Assembly (NCBI GenBank): GCA_041859875.1
Contig: JBFLFY010000048.1
Coordinates: 1-6,746, forward strand
Length of the DNA: 6,746 bases
Reading direction: 5' to 3'
From: Thermocaproicibacter sp041859875
GTDB lineage: Bacteria > Bacillota > Clostridia > Oscillospirales > Acutalibacteraceae
Shown: one piece after another, positions 1-5,205 of the stretch
Layout of the letters: every line of letters begins with the position of its first letter
Numbering within the stretch: the first letter of the stretch is position 1
Notes under the pieces: model-generated
Database searches by the model: none
The model's input: only the letters and a program-made list of their open reading frames with translations
What the model was told of the DNA's origin: nothing
Translations under genes and position numbers: made by a program

Positions 1-1
1 G

Positions 2-601
2 ACCGGCGAAGGCGGAATGCTGGTAACCGACGATGACGACATCGATGCAAAGGCACGCATCTGGGCCGGGCAGGGCATGAGCCACAACGCCTGGAACCGC
101 TACGCAAAAGGCGGCACATGGAAGTACGACATCTGTGAGCCCGGGTTCAAGTACAATATGTTCGACATCCAGGCAGCCCTTGGCCTTGTACAGCTTTCCC
201 GCATTGATGAAATGCAGAAAAACCGCCTGCGTATTGCCGAAAAATACCAGCGCGAATTTGCAAAAATTGACGCAGTGGAACCGCCGTATGTGCCGGACTA
301 CACCACACATTCCTGGCACCTTTATATTCTGCGCATTAAGCCGGAACTGCTGACCATAGACCGCGACCGGTTTATCACGGAACTGAACGACCGCAACGTG
401 GGCACCAGCGTTCACTTCATCCCGGTTACAAGCATGAGCGCCTACACAAGCCGCTATGGCTACAAAAAAGGTGACTTTCCGAATACGGAAAAACATTTTG
501 AGCGCATCATCTCGCTGCCGCTTTACCCGTCGCTTACCGACGAGGAAGCTGACTACATTATTGACGCCGTGCGCGATATTGTTGAAAAATACCATAAATA
601 A
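2..601 (+). CDS. DegT/DnrJ/EryC1/StrS family PLP-dependent sugar aminotransferase, C-terminal part (5' truncated by window edge)
   Basis: The reading frame is open from base 2 to the TAA at 599-601, giving 199 visible residues; the true start lies upstream of the window. The protein opens with TGEGGMLVT, the segment that directly follows the PLP-binding lysine in this family (pattern K-x-x-T-TGEGG), so the catalytic lysine should lie just outside the window. Further family signatures are the YNMFDIQAALGLVQL block, the HSWHLYILRI strand and the SVHFIPV motif. A C-terminal SLPLYPSLTDEEADYIIDAV helix is typical of ArnB/PseC-like enzymes. Family members transfer an amino group, usually from glutamate, onto a nucleotide-linked keto sugar for surface polysaccharide, glycan or antibiotic sugar synthesis. 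The exact sugar cannot be told from this part. It is probably the last gene of a plus-strand unit, since a terminator follows within 25 bases. The ATG at 17 is internal to the conserved motif and is not a start. Confidence 0.93.
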   Translation, partial: TGEGGMLVTDDDDIDAKARIWAGQGMSHNAWNRYAKGGTWKYDICEPGFKYNMFDIQAALGLVQLSRIDEMQKNRLRIAEKYQREFAKIDAVEPPYVPDYTTHSWHLYILRIKPELLTIDRDRFITELNDRNVGTSVHFIPVTSMSAYTSRYGYKKGDFPNTEKHFERIISLPLYPSLTDEEADYIIDAVRDIVEKYHK

Positions 602-619
602 GCATTCTGCCGTACAGGT

Positions 620-664
620 AAAAAAGCGGGCGGGCTTCCGGGAATCGGAAGTCCGTCCGCTTTT
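620..664. terminator. Bidirectional intrinsic terminator between convergent genes
   Basis: The arms at 626-640 and 646-660 form a 15-bp stem (13 Watson-Crick pairs and two G-U on the plus-strand transcript) with loop GGAAT. The stem is followed by TTTTCTT on the plus strand and preceded by six A (620-625), which become a U-tract on the minus strand. It can therefore stop both the aminotransferase transcript and the facing AbrB-type transcript. Confidence 0.85.
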
Positions 665-709
665 CTTGCACAAATGCGTTTCATAACGATGCTTTGGATT
701 TTGCCTTAT

Positions 710-970
710 TTACTCCTGATCTTCAAAAAGCTTGTCCAGCTTTTTCTGGCAGTCTTTGCAAACGTTGTAACCCTTGTAATTGATAATCTCGTTCATGCCG
801 CCACAGAAAATGCAGGCCGGTTCATACTTTTTCAGAATGATTTTGTTGTCATCGTCGACATAGATTTCGAGAGGATCCTTTTCATTGATGTTTAAAGTGT
901 TCCTCAGCTCTTTAGGCAATACAATTCGCCCTAGTTCGTCAACCTTTCTTACAATACCCGTGAATTTCAA
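710..970 (-). CDS. AbrB/MazE/SpoVT-family transition-state-type regulator with C-terminal CxxC/CxxC zinc knuckle
   Basis: This 86-residue DNA-binding protein has an N-terminal swapped-hairpin AbrB domain (about residues 1-50). FTGIVRKVDELGRIVLPKEL, the IxEKDPLEIYVDD stretch and IILKKYEP closely follow Bacillus AbrB, which represses stationary-phase and sporulation-onset genes as an oligomer. The C-terminus differs from the Bacillus tail: Cys53-x2-Cys56 and Cys71-x2-Cys74 look like a zinc-binding knuckle, followed by a short charged helix. I recall this form as common in Clostridia. The start is a TTG at 968-970, chosen because the conserved domain begins right there and AAAGGGTG lies 7 bases upstream; no in-frame ATG fits. 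It is monocistronic as far as seen, convergent with the aminotransferase and divergent from spmA. The DNA targets cannot be read from the sequence. Confidence 0.92.
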   Translation of the reverse strand: MKFTGIVRKVDELGRIVLPKELRNTLNINEKDPLEIYVDDDNKIILKKYEPACIFCGGMNEIINYKGYNVCKDCQKKLDKLFEDQE

Positions 971-1026
971 TTTAGTTCACCCTTTCCACAAAATAAAACC
1001 AAAAACGCAACAGATGTGCAAAAAAC

Positions 1027-1055
1027 AGTTTAATATGCTTTTCCATAATTGTCAA
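1027..1055 (-). promoter_or_regulatory. Sigma-A promoter of the AbrB-family gene
   Basis: On the minus strand there is a perfect -35 TTGACA (1050-1055), a 17-base spacer and a -10 TAAACT (1027-1032, 4 of 6 consensus). Transcription would start near 1020 and give a leader of about 50 bases before the TTG start. It is the best promoter match on this strand in the gap. Confidence 0.65.
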
Positions 1056-1065
1056 TAAGTTGCAT

Positions 1066-1096
1066 GAATTTACAGAAAACATTTTTTGCATACTTA
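1066..1096 (+). promoter_or_regulatory. Candidate sporulation-sigma promoter for spmA-spmB
   Basis: A -10-like CATACTTA (1089-1096) lies 45 bases before spmA, with GAATT (1066-1070) 18 bases upstream of it. CATAC matches the start of the sigma-E -10 consensus and CATACTT matches 6 of 7 of the sigma-G -10. The GAATT box with an 18-base spacer suits sigma-G better than sigma-E. No good sigma-A promoter was found here. In Bacillus subtilis spmA-spmB belong to the sigma-E regulon through the dacB operon, so a sporulation sigma is expected, but which one is open. Confidence 0.3.
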
Positions 1097-1140
1097 GGAA
1101 ACCCTATGAATAATTATATACGGGTCATCCATGGAAGAAG

Positions 1141-1728
1141 ATGAACATTTTGTTAAACTATATCTGGGTTTTTATGATAATTTTCAGTATTTTCTGTGCT
1201 GCCATAACCGGGCGAATGCCGCAGCTTTCCGCTGCGGTGTTAAACGGGGCGGGCAGTGCGGTAACTCTCGTGATTGGTATGACGGGAATGATGTGTGCCT
1301 GGACGGGGCTGATGAAAATAGCTGAAAAAGGCGGTGTTACGCGCATTCTGGCCCGTATTTTCAGTCCTGTGGTGCACCGGCTTTTCCCTTCCTGTAAAAA
1401 AGGCGGTTCGGCCATACGGGCCATGTGCATGAACATCACGGCAAACCTCCTGGGCCTTGGAAATGCTGCCACACCCCTTGGCATTGCCGCCATGAAAGAA
1501 CTGAAAAAAGACAATCCGACCGCCACAGCCGACAACGCCATGGCTATGTTTGTTGTCATCAATGCGGCCTCCATCCAGCTGATACCCACTTATACCGCAA
1601 CGCTCCGCGCACAGTACGGTTCCGTTTCTCCGTTCGACATACTCCCCGCCGTATGGTTTGCTTCTATTGGCGCGCTGCTGGCTGGTGTGACAGCCGCCAA
1701 ACTTTTGGAGGAAAAATTTCATGCCTGA
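1141..1728 (+). CDS. spmA: Spore maturation protein A
   Basis: This is a 195-residue integral membrane protein of the nucleoside-recognition (Gate) family, close to the usual SpmA length. The N-terminal helix (about 5-24, NYIWVFMIIFSIF) matches the SpmA start. A second helix covers about 36-60 (VIGMTGMMCAWTGLMKIAE), followed by the highly conserved ANLLGLGNAATPLG block (101-114), the NAASIQLIPT block (141-150) and a final helix at about 167-188. Work in Bacillus links SpmA and SpmB to dehydration of the spore core and full heat resistance; the transported molecule, if any, is not known. The ATG at 1141 has GGAAG only 3 bases upstream. The in-frame TTG at 1150 has better spacing from the GGAAGAAG run and would still keep the conserved LNYIW, so the start could be 1150. 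The last 8 bases overlap spmB, which implies co-translation. Confidence 0.93.
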   Translation: MNILLNYIWVFMIIFSIFCAAITGRMPQLSAAVLNGAGSAVTLVIGMTGMMCAWTGLMKIAEKGGVTRILARIFSPVVHRLFPSCKKGGSAIRAMCMNITANLLGLGNAATPLGIAAMKELKKDNPTATADNAMAMFVVINAASIQLIPTYTATLRAQYGSVSPFDILPAVWFASIGALLAGVTAAKLLEEKFHA

Positions 1729-2245
1729 CTTCGGCTCTTACGCCGTACCAGTGGTAATTGCCTGCATCGTGCTTTTCGGCTTTTTCCGCAAAGTTCCGGT
1801 GTTCGACACGTTTATCGCCGGCGCAAAAGAAGGGCTGCAGTCTTCTGTTTCTATCCTTCCCACCCTTGTAGGGCTGATTATGGCTGTTTCCATGCTGAAT
1901 GCTTCCGGCGCACTGGACCTTCTTTCTTCGCTGCTTGCACCGGCAGCCAGTGCGCTCGGTCTTCCGCCGCAGGTCATGCCGCTCGCACTGATAAAGCCGA
2001 TTTCCGGCAGCGGTTCCACCGCCGTGCTGACGCAGATTTACAAAGACTGCGGCCCCGACAGTTTTGCAGGCCGCGTTGCTTCTGTAATGGCTGGCTCCAC
2101 CGAAACGACCTTTTACGCCGTGGCAGTTTACTACGGTTCCGTCGGCATTAAGAAAACACGCCATACTATTCCGGCCGCATTGGTCGGCGACCTGACCGCC
2201 TGCATCCTTTCCGCACTCGCCGTGCGTATTTTTTTCGGCGCATAA
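1721..2245 (+). CDS. spmB: Spore maturation protein B
   Basis: This 174-residue membrane protein is the partner of SpmA and has the same Gate fold. Visible features are an N-terminal helix (about 7-22), the VFDTFIAGAKEGLQSS segment (27-42), the LIKPISGSGSTAVLTQI motif (90-106) and the MAGSTETTFYAVAVYYGSVG block (123-142). A last helix (about 152-171) runs to the C-terminus. The family is usually about 175 residues, so it is full length. The ATG at 1721 overlaps the end of spmA and has GGAGG 9 bases upstream (1707-1711), an efficient site placed inside the spmA coding region. The pair is expected to act in the sporulating cell on core water content. No clear terminator follows; coaX begins 107 bases on with its own promoter. 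Confidence 0.93.
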   Translation: MPDFGSYAVPVVIACIVLFGFFRKVPVFDTFIAGAKEGLQSSVSILPTLVGLIMAVSMLNASGALDLLSSLLAPAASALGLPPQVMPLALIKPISGSGSTAVLTQIYKDCGPDSFAGRVASVMAGSTETTFYAVAVYYGSVGIKKTRHTIPAALVGDLTACILSALAVRIFFGA

Positions 2246-2254
2246 CCGGAAGCA

Positions 2255-2283
2255 TTGCATCAACGCAGAAAGTTTGTTATAAT
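2255..2283 (+). promoter_or_regulatory. Sigma-A promoter (extended -10) of coaX
   Basis: A perfect -10 TATAAT (2278-2283) is preceded by TG at 2275-2276, making an extended -10 (TGTTATAAT). A -35-like TTGCAT (2255-2260) sits with an exact 17-base spacer. The start would be near 2290, giving a leader of about 60 bases. It explains constitutive expression of coaX independent of the sporulation operon upstream. Confidence 0.7.
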
Positions 2284-2305
2284 TTACACGAAATAAAAAT
2301 TGCCG

Positions 2306-2336
2306 GCAGACATTCCGCCATGCTTGCGGCATCTGC
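2306..2336 (+). other. Leader hairpin just before the coaX ribosome binding site
   Basis: GCAGA (2306-2310) pairs with TCTGC (2332-2336), and CCGC (2315-2318) pairs with GCGG (2326-2329) around a 7-base loop, with a small asymmetric internal loop between the two helices. The structure ends 4 bases before GGGAG (2341-2345). It has no U-tract, so it is not a terminator. It could affect translation or mRNA stability, or be chance folding. Confidence 0.3.
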
Positions 2337-2352
2337 AGACGGGAGCTTTGAA

Positions 2353-3120
2353 ATGATTCTTGTTCTTGACATTGGCAATACAAATATTACGCTTGGCGTC
2401 TACCGTGGCAGTGAACTTCTTTTTGTTTCCCGCATGGCAACAGACAGGCGGCGTATGGAAGACCAGTATACCATTGAACTGAAAGAAATTCTTTCCCTTC
2501 ACGGTGTTTCCACAGGCGAAATTGAAGGCGCAGCCGTTAGTTCCGTTGTCCCTTCGGTGAACCATTCCCTGGTGAATGCCATAAGCCGCCTCACTGGGAA
2601 AAAGCCCGTCTGTGTTGGCCCGGAAACCGAAACCGGCATTAAAGTAGACATACGGGGTGCTGAAACAGTTGGCGCCGACCTGATGGTGGGCTGCGTCGCT
2701 GCGGCAAATCTGTACGGCGGGCCGTGCATTATTCTGGACATGGGCACTGCAACAACTTTTATTGTTCTGGATGAAAACCGGCAGATGCTGGGCGGTGCCA
2801 TCGCACCCGGAGTAGGGATTTCTCTGGATGCCCTTACAAGCCGCACAGCGCAGCTTCCTTCCGTCAGCCTAGAGGCTCCTCCGCATGCCATAGGCAGAAA
2901 CACCGCAGAATGTATGCGCTCCGGCTTAATCTGCGGAACGGCCTGCATGGTTGACGGAATGTGCAACCGCATGGAACGGGAACTGGGCCAAAAATGTAAA
3001 GTCGTTGCCACAGGCGGCCTTGCCGGGGAAATCATCCAGCAGTGCAGCCGGGAAATTATCCACAACGACACCCTGCTGCTGGAAGGCCTGCGGCTGATCT
3101 ACAAAATGAACCGCTGCTGA
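2353..3120 (+). CDS. coaX: Type III pantothenate kinase
   Basis: CoaX phosphorylates pantothenate with ATP, the first step of coenzyme A synthesis, and is the cytosolic dimeric ASKHA-fold enzyme that many bacteria use instead of CoaA. The 255-residue length is normal. The N-terminal phosphate motif is DIGNTN (residues 6-11). ETVGADLMVGCVAA (104-117) carries the conserved Asp109, with Leu where many family members have Arg in GADR. The second phosphate motif is DMGTATTF (129-136), followed by GAIAPGVGISLDAL (148-161), the GLICGTACMVDGM segment (191-203) and VVATGGLA (217-224). The start is the ATG at 2353, because the family begins with M-x-L-x-x-DIGNT and GGGAG lies 7 bases upstream. An in-frame ATG at 2320 would add 11 residues foreign to the family and has no binding site. 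It has its own promoter and terminator, so it is likely monocistronic. Confidence 0.96.
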   Translation: MILVLDIGNTNITLGVYRGSELLFVSRMATDRRRMEDQYTIELKEILSLHGVSTGEIEGAAVSSVVPSVNHSLVNAISRLTGKKPVCVGPETETGIKVDIRGAETVGADLMVGCVAAANLYGGPCIILDMGTATTFIVLDENRQMLGGAIAPGVGISLDALTSRTAQLPSVSLEAPPHAIGRNTAECMRSGLICGTACMVDGMCNRMERELGQKCKVVATGGLAGEIIQQCSREIIHNDTLLLEGLRLIYKMNRC

Positions 3121-3145
3121 ACCTAGTTGTTGAATCAACATACAG

Positions 3146-3180
3146 AAATGCCGCCCGTTTGAAAGCGGACGGCATTTTTT
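3146..3180 (+). terminator. Intrinsic terminator of coaX
   Basis: The outer stem AAATGCCG (3146-3153) / CGGCATTT (3170-3177) continues inward with CCG/CGG pairs after one C-A mismatch, and TTTTTT follows (3175-3180). On the minus strand the tail is only TTTCTG, so it may stop the facing DUF378 transcript less well. That gene's stop codon begins 2 bases past the T-run. Confidence 0.88.
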
Positions 3181-3181
3181 G

Positions 3182-3400
3182 CTACGTGTGCGCCGGGTGA
3201 GTATGGGAGCTTTCTTCATGATCTGAAAACAAAAAGCGGCAACACCAAATGGCTGCAGCTGCAACAACTATAAAAATGATTCGGCTGCCTACGGCAAGCT
3301 GGCCGCCAAAAATCCAGCCGATGACGTCAAAACCAAAAATGCCAATGCTGCCCCAGTTCAGCCCGCCGATAATCAATAATGTCAATGCAAATTTGTCCAT
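3182..3400 (-). CDS. DUF378 small membrane protein with histidine-rich C-terminus
   Basis: The predicted product has 72 residues. It begins MDKFALTLLIIGGLNWGSIG and has two membrane helices, about 5-32 (with the GGLNWG and FDVIGWIFGG motifs of DUF378/YuzA proteins) and about 40-57. The family function is not established. Beyond the usual domain it carries a tail with Asp60, His61, Glu62, Glu63, His66, His68 and His71, plus Cys53-Cys54 at the end of the second helix, which could bind a transition metal. The ATG at 3398-3400 is chosen because AAAGGAGG lies 7 bases upstream. An in-frame TTG at 3416-3418 would fall inside or before that site. It is divergent from the metal-uptake operon and shares its control region, so a link to metal homeostasis is possible but inferred. 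Confidence is high for the gene and the family, low for a role. Confidence 0.88.
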   Translation of the reverse strand: MDKFALTLLIIGGLNWGSIGIFGFDVIGWIFGGQLAVGSRIIFIVVAAAAIWCCRFLFSDHEESSHTHPAHT

Positions 3401-3424
3401 TGTATTCCCTCCTTTCAACGTATA

Positions 3425-3455
3425 GTCTTACCAGACTGAAAAAAGATATTTACAA
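3425..3455 (-). promoter_or_regulatory. Weak candidate promoter of the DUF378 gene
   Basis: On the minus strand, TTGTAA (3450-3455) is a -35-like box, and an extended -10 TG-G-TAAGAC (3425-3433) lies 19 bases away. The -10 matches consensus poorly and the spacer is long. It is listed because it is the best candidate in the gap and because its -35 overlaps the -35 of the divergent transporter promoter. Confidence 0.25.
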
Positions 3456-3477
3456 CACCGGATTTCCGTGCTATTCT
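3449..3477 (+). promoter_or_regulatory. Sigma-A promoter of the metal-uptake operon
   Basis: A -35 TTTACA (3449-3454, 5 of 6), an exact 17-base spacer and a -10 TATTCT (3472-3477, 4 of 6) place the transcription start near 3484. The leader to the ATG at 3532 is about 48 bases. The start point falls at the edge of an inverted repeat, which suits repression by a metal sensor. Confidence 0.6.
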
Positions 3478-3483
3478 TTAGTA

Positions 3484-3510
3484 TGCAAATGCGAATTGTT
3501 TGCAAATTTG
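3484..3510 (+). promoter_or_regulatory. Candidate operator for the Fur/Zur-type regulator
   Basis: TGCAAA (3484-3489) and TTTGCA (3499-3504) are perfect inverted arms around a 9-base centre. The element continues into the palindrome CAAATTTG (3503-3510), so TGCAAAT also occurs as a direct repeat (3484-3490 and 3501-3507). It is AT-rich and lies immediately after the -10, a position where a bound repressor would block the start site. It does not match the classical Bacillus Zur or Fur box base for base, so assigning it to the operon's own Fur-family protein is an inference. Confidence 0.4.
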
Positions 3511-3531
3511 TTTGTCTGGAGATTAAACTGC

Positions 3532-4419
3532 ATGAAAAAAAGACTGAAAATTTTCTGCGCCATCCTCTGCGTGGCTCTGCTGTTCAGCACAGCCGGGTGT
3601 TCCGGGAATCCCGCCTCACCGCAGAGCGGCGATAAACCTGTTGTGGCTGTCAGCATCGTTCCCGAAGCCACGTTTGCAAAAGCCGTGTGCGGCGGCCTTG
3701 CGCAGGTAATAACAATCGTTCCGCCGGGAAGCAGCCCGGAAACTTATGAGCCAACCCCGAAGGCAATGGCGGAATTCAGCAACGCCAAAATATATTTTGC
3801 GATTGGCGTGCCGACTGAAACCGCCAGCGTGCTGCCCAAAGTGCCTTCCAGCATGAAAGTTGTAAAACTGCAGGAAAAGGTTTCACAGGCCTACCCGGAC
3901 CGAAAATTTGAGGCCGGGGACCGTGACCCTCACATCTGGCTTTCCCCGAAGCGCGCCAAAGTCATGGTGCAGGAAATGGCGGACGAGATGGGCGCTGTGG
4001 ACCCGCAGCATAAACAAGAATATACAACAAATGCGGCTGCCTATGAAAAGCGGCTGGATTCCCTGGACGCAGAGGTAAAGAAGCTGCTCTCCGGCGTATC
4101 GTCAAAAACCTTCCTTGTGTTTCACCCCGCATTCGGTTACTTTGCAGATGACTATGGACTGAAGATGGTGGCGCTCGAGCAGGAAGGCAAGGAATCGACC
4201 GCACAGCATATGCAGGAGCTCGTTGACCTGGCAAAAAAAGACGGTGCAAAAGCAATTTTTTATCAGGCGGAAAGCGACAGCAAACAGGCGGAGGCCTTCG
4301 CGGCTGAAATCGGCGGTAAAACCGTGGAGCTAGCTCCCCTTTCCGGCGACTATGAAAACAACCTGAAAAAAATGGCTTCAACCATTGCCGGTGCAGTCAA
4401 AAACGAAACAAATAGCTAA
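3532..4419 (+). CDS. znuA: ZnuA-like metal ABC transporter substrate-binding lipoprotein
   Basis: This 295-residue cluster-9 (ZnuA/TroA/PsaA-type) solute-binding protein captures zinc or a related divalent metal outside the cell and delivers it to the permease. It has a lipoprotein signal: KKRLK, a hydrophobic stretch, then STAGC with Cys23 as the lipidated residue. Family landmarks are SPETYEPTPKAMAEF (68-82), the DPHIWLSP motif (132-139), FHPAFGYFADDYGL (197-210) and APLSGDY (268-274) near the end. Likely metal ligands are His134 and His198. The usual first His (G-x-x-PHxYEPTP) is Glu70, and the usual Asp of a late LDPL-type motif appears as Ala268, so the site is atypical. It lacks the long His-rich loop seen in some high-affinity zinc binders. 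The ATG at 3532 is chosen for the signal peptide and for GGAG 10 bases upstream; the open frame further 5' has no signal-like start. It is the first gene of the operon; zinc is favoured by the neighbours, but manganese or another metal is not excluded. Confidence 0.9.
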   Translation: MKKRLKIFCAILCVALLFSTAGCSGNPASPQSGDKPVVAVSIVPEATFAKAVCGGLAQVITIVPPGSSPETYEPTPKAMAEFSNAKIYFAIGVPTETASVLPKVPSSMKVVKLQEKVSQAYPDRKFEAGDRDPHIWLSPKRAKVMVQEMADEMGAVDPQHKQEYTTNAAAYEKRLDSLDAEVKKLLSGVSSKTFLVFHPAFGYFADDYGLKMVALEQEGKESTAQHMQELVDLAKKDGAKAIFYQAESDSKQAEAFAAEIGGKTVELAPLSGDYENNLKKMASTIAGAVKNETNS

Positions 4420-4436
4420 AGAAGGAATTACATTTC

Positions 4437-5204
4437 ATGGATTCGATTCTCCGTGTAAAGCACCTTTCCGTTCGCTATGGCGCCAACCAGGCGCTGACCG
4501 ACGTTACCCTGAACGTGGAACCGGGGGAATACCTCGGCATTATTGGGCCGAACGGCGGCGGAAAAACCACACTGCTCAAAGCGATTCTCGGCCTTGTGCC
4601 AGCTTCTTCCGGCGCTGTTTCCGTCTGTGGAAAACCGGCGGGAAAAGCCGGAAGCCTGGTTGGGTATGTGCCACAGTTCTCCGCCATGGAAAAGGACTTT
4701 CCTGTTTCGGTCAACGAAGTTGTGCTGACGGGGCGGCTTACTAAAAAAAGTCCACTTTTTCACCGATACGATACTTCTGACCGTGAAGCGGCTGCGGCAG
4801 CCCTGCGCGAAGTTGGAATCTCCAGCCTTGCCAAACGCCAGATTCACGCTCTTTCCGGCGGTGAATTTCAAAAGATGCTGATTGCACGCGCTCTTGCCGT
4901 CGGCCCTAAAATTCTGATGCTGGATGAACCCACAGCAAGCGTAGACGCAAAATCCCGGGAGCAGATTTTTGACCTGCTGGCAAAACTGAATCGCCGCGGA
5001 ATGACGGTTTTGCTTGTTACGCATGATATGCTTGCCGTTTCTTCGCAGGTACATCGGCTGGCATGCCTGAACCATACGCTGGTCTACCATGGTGAGCCGG
5101 AACTGGATGAAAAAACAGTCAACACGCTTTACGGCTGCCCGGTCGACCTAATTGCCCACGGCGTACCGCACCGCGTATTAAGACCGCACGGAAAGGAGAA
5201 CTAA
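4437..5204 (+). CDS. znuC: Metal (zinc-type) ABC transporter ATP-binding protein
   Basis: This 255-residue cytoplasmic ATPase energises import by the adjacent permease. All nucleotide-binding elements are present: A-loop Tyr14, Walker A GPNGGGKT (37-44), Q-loop Gln80, signature LSGGEFQK (139-146), Walker B ILMLDEP with Glu164 (159-165), D-loop SVD (168-170) and H-loop His196. The C-terminal part is that of ZnuC/TroB-type ATPases: CLNHTLVYHGEP (210-221), then LYGCPVDLIAHGVPHRVL (231-248). The His residues there are common in this subfamily. The ATG at 4437 has AAGGA 10 bases upstream, in the 17-base gap after the binding-protein gene. It ends 1 base before the permease start, so translation is probably coupled. 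No disrupted motif or odd feature is seen. Confidence 0.95.
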   Translation: MDSILRVKHLSVRYGANQALTDVTLNVEPGEYLGIIGPNGGGKTTLLKAILGLVPASSGAVSVCGKPAGKAGSLVGYVPQFSAMEKDFPVSVNEVVLTGRLTKKSPLFHRYDTSDREAAAAALREVGISSLAKRQIHALSGGEFQKMLIARALAVGPKILMLDEPTASVDAKSREQIFDLLAKLNRRGMTVLLVTHDMLAVSSQVHRLACLNHTLVYHGEPELDEKTVNTLYGCPVDLIAHGVPHRVLRPHGKEN

Positions 5205-5205
5205 A

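Noticed and set aside
971..1140. Small RNA or riboswitch in the AbrB-spmA gap
   Set aside because: The stretch is AT-rich with promoter elements for both genes but shows no stable fold or terminator.
1158..1722. Long minus-strand open frames across spmA (1158-1589, 1240-1722)
   Set aside because: They run opposite a clear spmA gene, show low-complexity Pro/Arg/Gly-rich translations without family motifs, and have no binding site.
2320..2352. Upstream ATG as coaX start
   Set aside because: It would add 11 residues absent from the family, would start inside the leader hairpin, and lacks a binding site; the ATG at 2353 has one and begins the conserved DIGNTN strand.
1664..2383. 239-codon minus-strand open frame across spmB
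   Set aside because: It covers all of spmB and the coaX promoter, its translation resembles no family, and the plus-strand spmB is unambiguous.
2499..3071. 190-codon minus-strand open frame inside coaX
   Set aside because: It lies entirely within a well-supported kinase gene; the translation is rich in Pro/Arg/Ser as expected of an antisense frame.
3379..3531. Upstream extension of the binding-protein frame to 3379
   Set aside because: It would place 51 residues before the lipoprotein signal, cross the promoter region and overlap the divergent gene; the ATG at 3532 fits the signal peptide and binding site.
4428..5090. 220-codon minus-strand open frame across the ATPase gene
   Set aside because: It lies opposite a gene with all ABC ATPase motifs and has no recognisable domain of its own.
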